DNA of 11,974 bases from Nanobdellota archaeon (GTDB lineage Archaea; Nanoarchaeota; Nanoarchaeia; Parvarchaeales; Parvarchaeaceae): contig JAJZOB010000019.1 of the NCBI GenBank assembly GCA_021852135.1, positions 1 to 11,974 on the forward strand. The letters are read 5' to 3'. Position 1 is the stretch's first letter. Every line of letters begins with the position of its first letter. The notes under the pieces were generated by a model. That model did no database searches. It was not told the DNA's origin and worked only from the letters and a program-made list of their open reading frames with translations. Below are positions 6,202-11,974 of this stretch, one piece after another. The translations under genes and the position numbers were made by a program.

Positions 6202-6807
6202 ATGAATACCCGCAATAAAAACAATAATATAAGTACATATTTTGTTGTGTTTATTATAATCATATTTGCTCTGCTTCTTGTTTATTATGCATTGACTGCT
6301 AAAATTACTAATAAAATGTCAGTTGGAATTACAGGCTGGACTCTCACAAATATTTCAAAAGCGGTTTATCCAATAAACGTTATAAATGTAAGCAGTGTTT
6401 TTGACAATTCCACTAATGAACTTTATCTCAATGTAAAGCTAACTAACGGCGGGAATTCAACAATTGGATATCTCTCAGGATGCGAGTCCGCATTTTCAGG
6501 TAATGTATACCCCGAAAGCATAGCAAATCTTACTTACGAAAAGAACATAGTTTCATGCGATGCTATAAGCATAGCTAAACTTCTACCAAATCAAACTGTA
6601 GAATTGAGCTGGCCTTACCTGCCAGAGTCCATAAATGTTTTACAGCCTGGAAATTTCTATGCAAATATAACATTTCCTTTTGGTTTTTACAATCTTACAA
6701 AGATTTATTGCCCTATTGCCAATAATTCCTGCCCCGTAACTATCTATAAATTCAGCGGCTTTACAGAAAACGCAACAATTCAAGTATCTCTATCCTCGGT
6801 TAATTAA
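6202..6807 (+). CDS. single-anchor exported protein rich in N-glycosylation sequons, unknown function
   Basis: This 201-aa protein starts with a polar, Asn-rich cytoplasmic stretch (MNTRNKNNN), then one strongly hydrophobic segment (residues about 12-32), then about 165 extracytoplasmic residues. The outer part is beta-rich and carries around ten N-x-S/T sequons (for example NIS, NVS, NST, NLT, NQT, NIT, NAT), far above expectation for its length, so it is probably heavily glycosylated by the archaeal AglB pathway. Four cysteines in the outer domain (in SGCES, VSCDA, YCPIA and NSCPV) could form two disulfides. I do not recognise a named domain. It is transcribed divergently from the mer-like operon from the same 71-bp region and may be co-regulated with it. 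A T5 tract (6813-6817) follows the stop. Confidence 0.72.
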   Translation: MNTRNKNNNISTYFVVFIIIIFALLLVYYALTAKITNKMSVGITGWTLTNISKAVYPINVINVSSVFDNSTNELYLNVKLTNGGNSTIGYLSGCESAFSGNVYPESIANLTYEKNIVSCDAISIAKLLPNQTVELSWPYLPESINVLQPGNFYANITFPFGFYNLTKIYCPIANNSCPVTIYKFSGFTENATIQVSLSSVN

Positions 6808-6824
6808 GCTGCTTTTTACGGCTG

Positions 6825-6838
6825 GAAAGCTATATAAA
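6825..6838 (+). promoter_or_regulatory. BRE/TATA promoter of dnaG
   Basis: BRE-like GAAAGC (6825-6830) runs directly into TATATAAA (6831-6838), the best-looking core promoter in the window. Initiation is expected near 6858-6862, about 100 nt upstream of the dnaG ATG, so this gene is not leaderless. Confidence 0.6.
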
Positions 6839-6859
6839 CCTTGAAAAGTCTAATAATAA

Positions 6860-6961
6860 TATTGTAAGTCATACAAAGTGACTTTGGTCTATTAGACCTT
6901 AAATCACGATTAACAATTTGGCCTGAGTGGGCCTTTTTGAATGAATAGGAGGTGTTGAATT
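6860..6961 (+). promoter_or_regulatory. structured 5' leader of dnaG with full Shine-Dalgarno
   Basis: Three short hairpins follow one another. The first has AAGTCA (6866-6871) pairing with TGACTT (6879-6884). The second has GGTCT (6886-6890) pairing with AGACC (6894-6898). The third has GGCC (6920-6923) pairing with GGCC (6930-6933), followed by five T's (6934-6938). An eight-base Shine-Dalgarno AGGAGGTG (6947-6954) then lies 7 nt before the ATG. A five-codon frame, ATG at 6941 to TGA at 6958, overlaps the SD. The third hairpin plus U-tract resembles an attenuator, and the whole may control primase synthesis. I recognise no known riboswitch class. Confidence 0.45.
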
Positions 6962-8143
6962 ATGGCAAAGATAGGACCTACTTCTTTTAAGTATATCCTT
7001 CATGCAAAGTTTACCGCTGACAGTCTGATTGATAAACCAGATGTTATAGGCGCGGTATTCGGTCAGACAGAGGGTCTATTGGGTGAGGAATTAGATTTAA
7101 GAGAAGCGCAGAAAAATGGTAAAATAGGAAGGATAAATGTAGAAAGTTCATCAGCTGGGGGAAAAACCAATGGTGAAATAACCATACCAACTTCGTTGGG
7201 CATGGCAGAGACCGCTTTGATAGGTGCGGCTATAGAGACCATAGACAGGATAGGGCCTTCAAAGGCAACGGTTTCAGTTGACAAAATAGAAGATGTTAGA
7301 ATCTCCAAGAGAGAATACATAATGAACAGGGCCCAGAAACTTCTTGAGGAAGCTATGAAAGTTTCTGAAGTTGATACTACGGAATTGCTGCAGAAACTCT
7401 ATGAAGAGGTAAGGCAGAAGGAGTTTGTGGAATACGGCTCTGAAAAGTTGCCCGCCGGTCCGGATCTAGAGGATTCGGAAGAGATAATTGTGGTAGAAGG
7501 CAGAGCCGATGTAATGAACATGCTTAAGCACGGTTTCTCAAACATAATAGGAATGAATGGAACTAACATACCAAAGACTGTAATTGAATTAAGCAGGAAG
7601 AAGATAGTTACCTTGTTCGTTGATGGAGACAGAGGCGGAGACATGATAATAAATTCTTTCATGCAGCAAGGACACGTAGACTTCATAGCAAAAGCTCCTT
7701 CTGGAACCGAAGTGGAAGAACTTTCAAAGAAGGAGATAAATCAGGCATTGCGTGCCAAAGTCCCTATTGAAGAGTATGATCCTTCACTTAAGAGGGAATC
7801 ATCTGCTCCGAAAAAGGCAGCTCAATCTGCACCAGTAGACGTGCCGCCAGAAATAAGGGAAAAGGTTACGCCTTTAGTGAATGATATAATCGGCACAAGA
7901 GGGGCATTCCTTGTTAACAACAAGTTTGAGATACTTGGAAGAATACCTTACAAAGGCGTTGAAGATGCGATACTTAACCTAGAGAACATATACATGCTCG
8001 TTCTTGACGGCTTGGTAACTGATGAAATAGCAAAGGCAGCTGAAGAAAGCGAGATAACCTATGTTATTGGAAGCAGGCTACTGGCAAGCAGTTCATCTGT
8101 AAAGTTGTTATCATACGATGATATAGGCTACAAGTACAGGTAG
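6962..8143 (+). CDS. dnaG: archaeal DnaG-like primase (TOPRIM)
   Basis: This 393-aa protein is the archaeal DnaG type. The N-terminal archaeal-specific region opens MAKIGPTSFKYILHAKF and includes GRINVESSSAGGKTNGEI (55-72). The TOPRIM domain (about 173-250) has IIVVEGRADV with Glu179, GMNGTNIP (197-204), and the acidic pair VDGDRGGD with Asp221 and Asp223. A charged, Ala/Pro-rich linker (about 283-296) leads to a conserved C-terminal region ending in YDDIGYKYR. In archaea DnaG has weak primase activity and also associates with the RNA exosome through its N- and C-terminal regions, recruiting poly(A)-rich substrates. No zinc-binding or DnaB-interaction domain is present, as expected. The ATG is set by a perfect SD 7 nt upstream. 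It is monocistronic, with its own long structured leader. Confidence 0.95.
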   Translation: MAKIGPTSFKYILHAKFTADSLIDKPDVIGAVFGQTEGLLGEELDLREAQKNGKIGRINVESSSAGGKTNGEITIPTSLGMAETALIGAAIETIDRIGPSKATVSVDKIEDVRISKREYIMNRAQKLLEEAMKVSEVDTTELLQKLYEEVRQKEFVEYGSEKLPAGPDLEDSEEIIVVEGRADVMNMLKHGFSNIIGMNGTNIPKTVIELSRKKIVTLFVDGDRGGDMIINSFMQQGHVDFIAKAPSGTEVEELSKKEINQALRAKVPIEEYDPSLKRESSAPKKAAQSAPVDVPPEIREKVTPLVNDIIGTRGAFLVNNKFEILGRIPYKGVEDAILNLENIYMLVLDGLVTDEIAKAAEESEITYVIGSRLLASSSSVKLLSYDDIGYKYR

Positions 8144-8156
8144 TTTGTATTTTATT
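8144..8156 (+). terminator. T-rich terminator of dnaG
   Basis: Directly after the dnaG stop the sequence TTTGTATTTTATT is T-rich without a strong stem, the usual form of archaeal factor-independent termination signals. Confidence 0.4.
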
Positions 8157-8353
8157 GCATTGACTGGCTAGTAGGGCCAATAAATTGAAATAGGGTGACC
8201 AATGAAAACAGTTTATTAAAACCTACCTTATAAAGTATAAAAAGAAAGTCTCTCAATATCATACTGATTTATGGCAGCTTACTAAGATTAGAATGTAGAT
8301 GTTTAGGATTAAAGAAGGCTTTCTAAAAGTATAGTATTAAGTCTTAATAAGGT
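8157..8353. other. 197-bp convergent gap with inverted repeats and a possible small-RNA promoter
   Basis: No convincing gene lies here. On the plus strand a TATA-like TTATAAAG starts at 8229. AGAAAGTCT (8243-8251) can pair with AGGCTTTCT (8316-8324) over 9 bp with one G-U. Two palindromes sit at the right end: TATTAAG-T-CTTAATA (8335-8349) and GGTTTA-TTT-TAAACC (8351-8365), the latter spanning the malic-enzyme stop codon. These could be 3'-end structures of the malic-enzyme mRNA, or part of an unannotated small RNA. No tRNA, SRP RNA, or C/D-box signature is visible. Confidence 0.3.
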
Positions 8354-9613
8354 TTATTTTAAACCAATAATCTCTTTTGCTTTATTATAAAAGTATTCTC
8401 TATCTTCTCTCATGTCTGACAGTCCTCTTTTTACTGCATCCTCAGCCACTCTTGCAGCTATTCTTGGGAATACCTCTCTTTCCTCCATATTTGGAACTAT
8501 ATAATCATTCGTTAATCCTTTTTCCTGGGCAAAAAGTGCAAGTTCTTCAGCAGCCGCTATAGCAGTGTAATCATCTATTTTTTTGGCTTTTGAGTCAAGT
8601 ACTCCTCTGAAAATTGCAGGGAATATAAGGCTATTGTTTATTTGATTTGGATAGTCAGATCTACCCGTTGAAACAATATAAGCTCCGGCCTTGTAAGCTT
8701 CTTCCGGCAGGATTTCTGGATTTGGATTAGCATTTGCAAAGACTATGGGCTTTGAATTCATTTTCTTTATCCACTCTGGTTTTATTGCCCCTTCTCTGCT
8801 GAATCCGATCACGATGTCAGCACCCTCAAATGAGTTATCTGCATTGTTAATCGATTCTTTATTTGATTTTTTCATTATTTCGTATTTCCACCTATTTGTT
8901 GTTTTTATTATCTCCACGTCATCTCTGCTTCCATACAACGGGCCTTTACTATCCCCTATTATTATATTGCCGGTATCTACGCCGTATTTCTCAAGGATAT
9001 TAAACAGTGCAATGTTTGCAGCCCCTGCGCCTATCATGACTATTTTGCTTTTCTTAAGGTCTTTACCAACAAGTTTTGTGGCATTTATTAAACCTGCTAG
9101 GGTTGCAGCAGCAGTTCCCTGCTGGTCATCATGCCATACCGGAACCTTCAATTCCTCTCGTAGTCTTTCCAGTACTTCGAAGCAGAATGGCGATTCTATA
9201 TCCTCTAAATGTATACCTCCGCTGGTTACCGAGATGTTTTTTACCACGTTTATGAATTCGTCTACTTCCTTCGTTTCTATAGGTATTGGCACTGCATTTA
9301 CCCCTCCAAATTCCTTGTATATCAATGATTTGCCCTCCATTACCGGCAATGAGGCTAGAGGGCCGATATCTCCCAAGCCAAGGACCCTTGTTCCGTTTGT
9401 AACTATAAATATTGTGTTGCCTCTCCAGGTCAAATCCCACGCCAAACGGCTGTCATTGCTTATAGCAGTAGACACAGCCGCTACTCCAGGTGTGTAAACT
9501 ATTGACAAGTCATCTAAAGAGCCTATTTTCAAGGTGGGTTTTATTTCTATCTTTCCTCTGTACTTTCTAGAGTATTCGATTGCTAACTTAGAATAATCTT
9601 TTTTTTCTTCCAT
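8354..9613 (-). CDS. malic enzyme (NAD(P)-dependent, oxaloacetate-decarboxylating type)
   Basis: This 419-aa protein is a standard short malic enzyme catalysing oxidative decarboxylation of malate to pyruvate with reduction of NAD(P)+. Visible signatures: YTPGVA (40-45) with the catalytic Tyr40, GLGDIGPLASLPVMEGKSL (79-97) with catalytic Lys95, GGIHLEDIESP (132-142) with metal ligands Glu137 and Asp138, WHDDQQGTA (160-168) with Asp162, the Rossmann loop GAGAAN (195-200), ANANPNPEI, and GRSDYPNQINNSLIFPAIFRG near residue 320. It has no C-terminal phosphotransacetylase-like domain, unlike the 750-aa MaeB type. A TATA box (TTTAAATATA, minus strand, 9633-9642) centred 25 bp before the ATG implies a leaderless mRNA, divergent from aIF5A. 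It would link C4 acids to pyruvate in an organism whose wider metabolism cannot be seen here. Confidence 0.93.
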   Translation of the reverse strand: MEEKKDYSKLAIEYSRKYRGKIEIKPTLKIGSLDDLSIVYTPGVAAVSTAISNDSRLAWDLTWRGNTIFIVTNGTRVLGLGDIGPLASLPVMEGKSLIYKEFGGVNAVPIPIETKEVDEFINVVKNISVTSGGIHLEDIESPFCFEVLERLREELKVPVWHDDQQGTAAATLAGLINATKLVGKDLKKSKIVMIGAGAANIALFNILEKYGVDTGNIIIGDSKGPLYGSRDDVEIIKTTNRWKYEIMKKSNKESINNADNSFEGADIVIGFSREGAIKPEWIKKMNSKPIVFANANPNPEILPEEAYKAGAYIVSTGRSDYPNQINNSLIFPAIFRGVLDSKAKKIDDYTAIAAAEELALFAQEKGLTNDYIVPNMEEREVFPRIAARVAEDAVKRGLSDMREDREYFYNKAKEIIGLK

Positions 9614-9733
9614 GCCTTATTATCGTATGCACTATATTTAAATTTATTGCGCTACAATACTTTTATTTTTTGCCATTTTTAAGCATTTTGCAAAAAAAGC
9701 AATATTTATATGTTAAAAATAGCAAACAGAAGT
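9614..9733. promoter_or_regulatory. divergent promoter region, malic enzyme / aIF5A
   Basis: Leftward, TTTAAATATA (minus strand, 9633-9642) serves the malic enzyme gene. Rightward, ATTTATAT (9704-9711) is centred 26-27 bp before the ATG at 9734, with a BRE-like AAAAAAGC before it. An ATG at 9710 lies inside the rightward TATA box itself and so is probably not transcribed. Confidence 0.55.
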
Positions 9734-10126
9734 ATGGATTTCAAAGTAGCCAGTATAAATGAATTGAGAAAGGGAGACACAATATTAGTAGATGATCAAT
9801 TCATCTGCAAAATAACTGATCTAGCACTTAGTGCTCCCGGAAAGCACGGGCATGCAAAGGCAAGAGTCGAGGCCGTTGGCGTTATAGATGGTAAAAAAAG
9901 AGTTTTTGTAATGTCTGCTGACGACAGGGCCAAAATTCCAATAATAGAAAAAAGAATCGCACAGGTTATCAGCCTTAATGATGGAAAAGCACAGTTAATG
10001 GACATGGAATCTTATGAAGTTTTTGATGCAGACATACCAGATGAATTAAAGGATAAAATGAAAGATGGTACACAGGTTACATACTCTGATTTAATGGGCC
10101 AGAAACTGATAAAAGGAATGAAATAA
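9734..10126 (+). CDS. eif5A: translation initiation factor aIF5A
   Basis: This is the archaeal homologue of eIF5A (bacterial EF-P), which binds between the ribosomal P and E sites and rescues stalling at polyproline and other hard motifs. The SH3-like N-terminal domain has VASINELRKGDTILVDDQFICKI, followed by the modification loop SAPGKHGHAK; the lysine before HGHAK (residue 37 from this start) is the hypusine/deoxyhypusine site. The C-terminal OB-fold starts around KRVFVMSADD. From ATG 9734 it has 130 aa, the usual length. An in-frame ATG at 9710 would add 8 residues (MLKIANRS) unlike the family N-terminus and sits within the TATA box, so 9734 is preferred. It appears monocistronic; a T-rich stretch follows the stop. 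Confidence 0.94.
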   Translation: MDFKVASINELRKGDTILVDDQFICKITDLALSAPGKHGHAKARVEAVGVIDGKKRVFVMSADDRAKIPIIEKRIAQVISLNDGKAQLMDMESYEVFDADIPDELKDKMKDGTQVTYSDLMGQKLIKGMK

Positions 10127-10240
10127 TTGTTCTATCTTATTATTTGAAGGCACAACTCACGATGGGAATTTGGCAACTTCATATATATTTTATTCAAAGT
10201 ATGTAATTTGAAAATCCCTTTCCTTAAAGTAAGTTATTTT

Positions 10241-10309
10241 GTATAATAGTAATGCATAATTCTGTATATTACTAATGCATAAATTTATATACTTGTAATG
10301 CATGCATTT
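10241..10309. repeat. three tandem 23-bp direct repeats upstream of the ATPase gene
   Basis: The core TAATGCAT occurs at 10250-10257, 10273-10280 and 10296-10303, exactly 23 bp apart each time. Flanking bases are also partly conserved (GTATAATAG, GTATATTAC and ATATACTTG before the core). The core contains the palindrome ATGCAT, and the third copy extends to a 12-bp palindrome AATGCATGCATT (10297-10308). The array spans the promoter of the downstream ATPase gene, so these look like iterated operator sites. The remaining gap from 10127 to 10240 shows nothing else beyond a T-rich end after aIF5A. Confidence 0.7.
10284..10291 (+). promoter_or_regulatory. TATA box of the DUF4143 ATPase gene
   Basis: TTTATATA is centred 26-27 bp before the ATG at 10314 but only 14 bp before the ATG at 10302. 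The window's leaderless spacing therefore selects 10314. The box lies between the second and third 23-bp repeat cores. Confidence 0.55.
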
Positions 10310-10313
10310 AATC

Positions 10314-11531
10314 ATGATACTAAAAAGTGTCTTAGAGGAAGTCGCAAAGAGTCAGGCTAAAAACCTAAAAAGGTTTGATTACGGCATAGATAGGGAATTA
10401 CTCAATAAAATAGCCTTCAGGCAAGGCTTTGCGCTGATAATCTCAGGTATACGTAGAAGTGGCAAGAGTACTTTGGCTATGCAAGCCGCCAAAAAATTAA
10501 GAAAATTTTACTATTTTAATTTTGAAGACCCAAGAGTTAAAGGGATAGACGCACAGGACTTGGTGAGGCTCGACGAGGTTCTAAAAGAGGCTTTTGGCGA
10601 GAGTGATTATTATCTGTTTGATGAAATTCAGAACGTAAAGGATTGGGAGGCTTTTGTAAGAAGTAGATTGAACTCCGAAGGAAAATTCATAATTACTGGT
10701 TCAAATGCTTCTTTGTTGAGTAAAGAATTAGGCACTAAGCTTACAGGAAGAAACTTAATATACGAACTATTTCCATTCTCATTTAAAGAGTTCTTAGAAT
10801 TCAAAAAATTGAAAGCTTCTTTAAGGTCTTTTGATGAATATTTTAATGAGGGTGGTTTTCCAGAGTACTTAAGGTTTGGCGATAGTACAATATTGACTGC
10901 TCTTCTTAATGATATAATCTCAAGAGATATATTATCTAGATATAAAATAAGAAGTCAGCAGGTTCTGACAAAAATGGCCATTTATTTACTTTCCAGCGTA
11001 GGCAGAGAATTTACCTATAACGGTCTTAGCAATTTATTTGGTGTGGGGTCCGTAAATACCGCCGTTTCTTTTGTGTCTTACTTAGAGGATAGCTATCTTA
11101 TTTTTACTATCCCAAAATTTGACTATTCTTTAAGAAAGCAGGCTATCAATCCTAAAAAAGTGTATTCGGTTGACAACGGCTTAACACTTGCTAATTCAAT
11201 TTCAAATGCAGAAGATAAAGGTAGGCTATTGGAAAATTTAGCTTTTCTTGGCTTAAGGCGAAATCATAAAAGTATATTTTATTTTAAGGGGAAAAAAGAA
11301 TGTGATTTTCTTGTAAAAGAAAAGAATAAAATAGTTTCTGCCATACAAGTATGTTATCAAGTAAACGATGAAAACAGAGAAAGAGAATTTAGCGGCCTAG
11401 AAGAAGCAATGTCTGAATTTTCATTGGATAATGGAATGATATTGACGTATAAACAGGAGGACGAAATTACGCTTCATGGCAAAAAAGTTTATATTATTCC
11501 ATTATGGAAATGGCTGCTAAATATAAATTAA
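10314..11531 (+). CDS. AAA_14/DUF4143-type archaeal ATPase
   Basis: This 405-aa protein (from ATG 10314) has a P-loop GIRRSGKST (45-53), a Walker B strand YYLFDEIQ (99-106), a sensor segment ITGSNASLLS (127-136), the FPFSFKEFL block (153-161) and GGFPEYL (180-186), all hallmarks of the AAA_14 ATPase plus DUF4143 pair. The C-terminal part has ECDFLV followed by AIQVCYQV, reminiscent of the degraded PD-(D/E)XK-like fold seen in DUF4143 proteins; the usual E-x-K is here Q-V, so nuclease activity is doubtful. These proteins are abundant, often multicopy and patchily distributed in archaea and bacteria, with no settled biological role. The gene is monocistronic, with three operator-like 23-bp repeats in its promoter and a clear T-tract terminator. 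The Met at 10302 is an alternative start adding four residues. Confidence 0.88.
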   Translation: MILKSVLEEVAKSQAKNLKRFDYGIDRELLNKIAFRQGFALIISGIRRSGKSTLAMQAAKKLRKFYYFNFEDPRVKGIDAQDLVRLDEVLKEAFGESDYYLFDEIQNVKDWEAFVRSRLNSEGKFIITGSNASLLSKELGTKLTGRNLIYELFPFSFKEFLEFKKLKASLRSFDEYFNEGGFPEYLRFGDSTILTALLNDIISRDILSRYKIRSQQVLTKMAIYLLSSVGREFTYNGLSNLFGVGSVNTAVSFVSYLEDSYLIFTIPKFDYSLRKQAINPKKVYSVDNGLTLANSISNAEDKGRLLENLAFLGLRRNHKSIFYFKGKKECDFLVKEKNKIVSAIQVCYQVNDENREREFSGLEEAMSEFSLDNGMILTYKQEDEITLHGKKVYIIPLWKWLLNIN

Positions 11532-11532
11532 A

Positions 11533-11549
11533 TTTTTTTGTAAGTTTTT
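11533..11549 (+). terminator. oligo-T terminator of the ATPase gene
   Basis: Immediately after the TAA, a run of seven T's (11533-11539), a short GTAAG interruption and five more T's (11545-11549) form a typical archaeal intrinsic terminator. Confidence 0.6.
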
Positions 11550-11617
11550 ATTAGAATTGGTAATTACTTTTCAGTTTTACTATTAATCAAGAAGGCAACT
11601 CCTTCAAGGCAAAGAAA

Positions 11618-11626
11618 TATTTATAT
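11618..11626 (+). promoter_or_regulatory. TATA box of the pilin-like gene
   Basis: TATTTATAT, preceded by AAAGAAA, is centred about 26 bp before the ATG at 11649, again implying a leaderless transcript. Confidence 0.55.
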
Positions 11627-11648
11627 CCCTCGTTTTTATATAAATAAT

Positions 11649-11974
11649 ATGCCATTTAAAGCGTTTTCCAGAGAGTCAGAGAGCAATAAATTATTTTCAT
11701 TAAATTCCAAAAGATCCCAGTCAGCATTAGAGTACATGATGACCTACGGCTGGGCAATTCTAATTATAGTCATAGTCGCAGTAATCTTATACTCAATGGG
11801 AATCTTCAATCCTTCTTCAAGCGTAACATTCACAAGCTCCGGATTTGCACCGTTCACAGTCTCATCAAGCTTATGCAACAACCTAGGCTACAAGATAGCA
11901 GTGATAGCAGGACCCATACCAAACAACGCAAATTCCTTGACAATAAGCAAAGTATACTTGACATCGGCAACAGG
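11649..11974 (+). CDS. pilin-like / class III signal-peptide surface protein (3' truncated by window)
   Basis: The frame from ATG 11649 is open to the window end (108 full codons, no stop). It begins with a polar, basic leader of about 23 residues (MPFKAFSRES... to ...NSKR), then SQSALEYMMTYGWAILIIVIV, then further hydrophobic residues ending in SMGIFNP. A short charged leader followed by a Gln-Ser-Ala-Leu-Glu-Tyr junction and a hydrophobic helix is the layout of archaeal type IV pilin-like and class III signal peptides, where prepilin peptidase cuts just before the hydrophobic helix. The part after the helix is Ser/Thr-rich and extracellular. Codon choice changes at the leader/helix border: in the leader Phe and Asn use T-ending codons only (5 of 5), whereas from SQSAL onward the two-fold C/T codons are 13 of 16 C-ending. 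The final size and function are unknown. Confidence 0.75.
   Translation, partial: MPFKAFSRESESNKLFSLNSKRSQSALEYMMTYGWAILIIVIVAVILYSMGIFNPSSSVTFTSSGFAPFTVSSSLCNNLGYKIAVIAGPIPNNANSLTISKVYLTSAT

Noticed and set aside
6866..6933. Possible tRNA-like or C/D-box small RNA in the dnaG leader
   Set aside because: The hairpins lack T-loop, anticodon-arm geometry and a CCA end, and no paired box C and box D motifs with correct spacing are seen; better described as mRNA leader structure.
8152..8262. A 36-codon leftward frame starting ATG at 8262 in the dnaG/malic-enzyme gap
   Set aside because: No TATA box at the usual distance, no Shine-Dalgarno, generic hydrophobic composition; expected by chance in AT-rich DNA.
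8745..9497. A 250-codon rightward frame opposite the malic enzyme gene
   Set aside because: Long but antisense to a strongly conserved enzyme; its low-complexity Ser/Phe/Pro-rich translation is typical of shadow frames.
10139..10186. A tiny frame (ATG near 10160) between aIF5A and the ATPase gene
   Set aside because: Only about 14 codons, without promoter or ribosome-binding site support.
10241..10309. Possible CRISPR array from regularly spaced repeats
   Set aside because: The 23-bp period holds only an 8-bp core and similar flanks with no unique spacers of usual length, and there are no cas genes; it fits tandem operator sites.

Overview
The window reads as an archaeal chromosome segment, most likely from a small-genome DPANN lineage such as Micrarchaeota or a relative. 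The evidence is an archaeal-type DnaG primase, an archaeal translation factor aIF5A with a hypusination loop, a surface protein starting with the class III signal/TM block 'ALEYMMTYGWAILI' that I associate with Micrarchaeota-like genomes, BRE/TATA promoters, and AT-rich DNA with very short intergenic gaps. The lineage is an inference; the archaeal assignment is firm.

Layout. Positions 1-139 hold the 5' end of a leftward gene of unknown function. Positions 204-2335 are a leftward two-gene operon: a sugar-1-phosphate nucleotidyltransferase with a left-handed beta-helix tail (GlmU-like), overlapping by ATGA a YvcK/CofD-like nucleotide-sugar-binding protein. A rightward LD-carboxypeptidase (S66) gene at 2405-3331 runs divergently from it. 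Positions 3339-6130 are a leftward four-gene operon that is the most interesting part of the window. In order of transcription it encodes a MerT-like polytopic membrane protein with Cys pairs, a membrane-anchored exported thioredoxin-fold protein, an ArsR-family sensor with a CmtR-like three-cysteine site, and a mercuric-reductase-like flavoenzyme ending in a Cys-Cys pair. A palindrome beside the operon TATA box is a candidate operator. Together they form a plausible non-canonical archaeal mercury (or other soft-metal) resistance operon.

Positions 6202-6807 encode a sequon-rich, single-anchor surface protein divergent from that operon. DnaG (6962-8143) follows, preceded by an unusually long leader of about 100 nt with three hairpins and a full Shine-Dalgarno sequence. 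A 210-bp convergent gap separates it from a leftward malic enzyme (8354-9613). Divergent from the malic enzyme is aIF5A (9734-10126). Next is an AAA_14/DUF4143 ATPase gene (10314-11531) whose promoter carries three exact-period 23-bp repeats. The window ends inside a pilin-like secreted protein (11649 onward).

Promoter logic. For eight transcription units the TATA centre lies about 24-27 bp before an ATG, which implies leaderless mRNAs. Downstream operon genes are coupled by ATGA overlaps or Shine-Dalgarno sequences. This spacing rule revises two start codons: aIF5A to 9734 and the ATPase to 10314. No gene-free stretch exceeds 300 bp.
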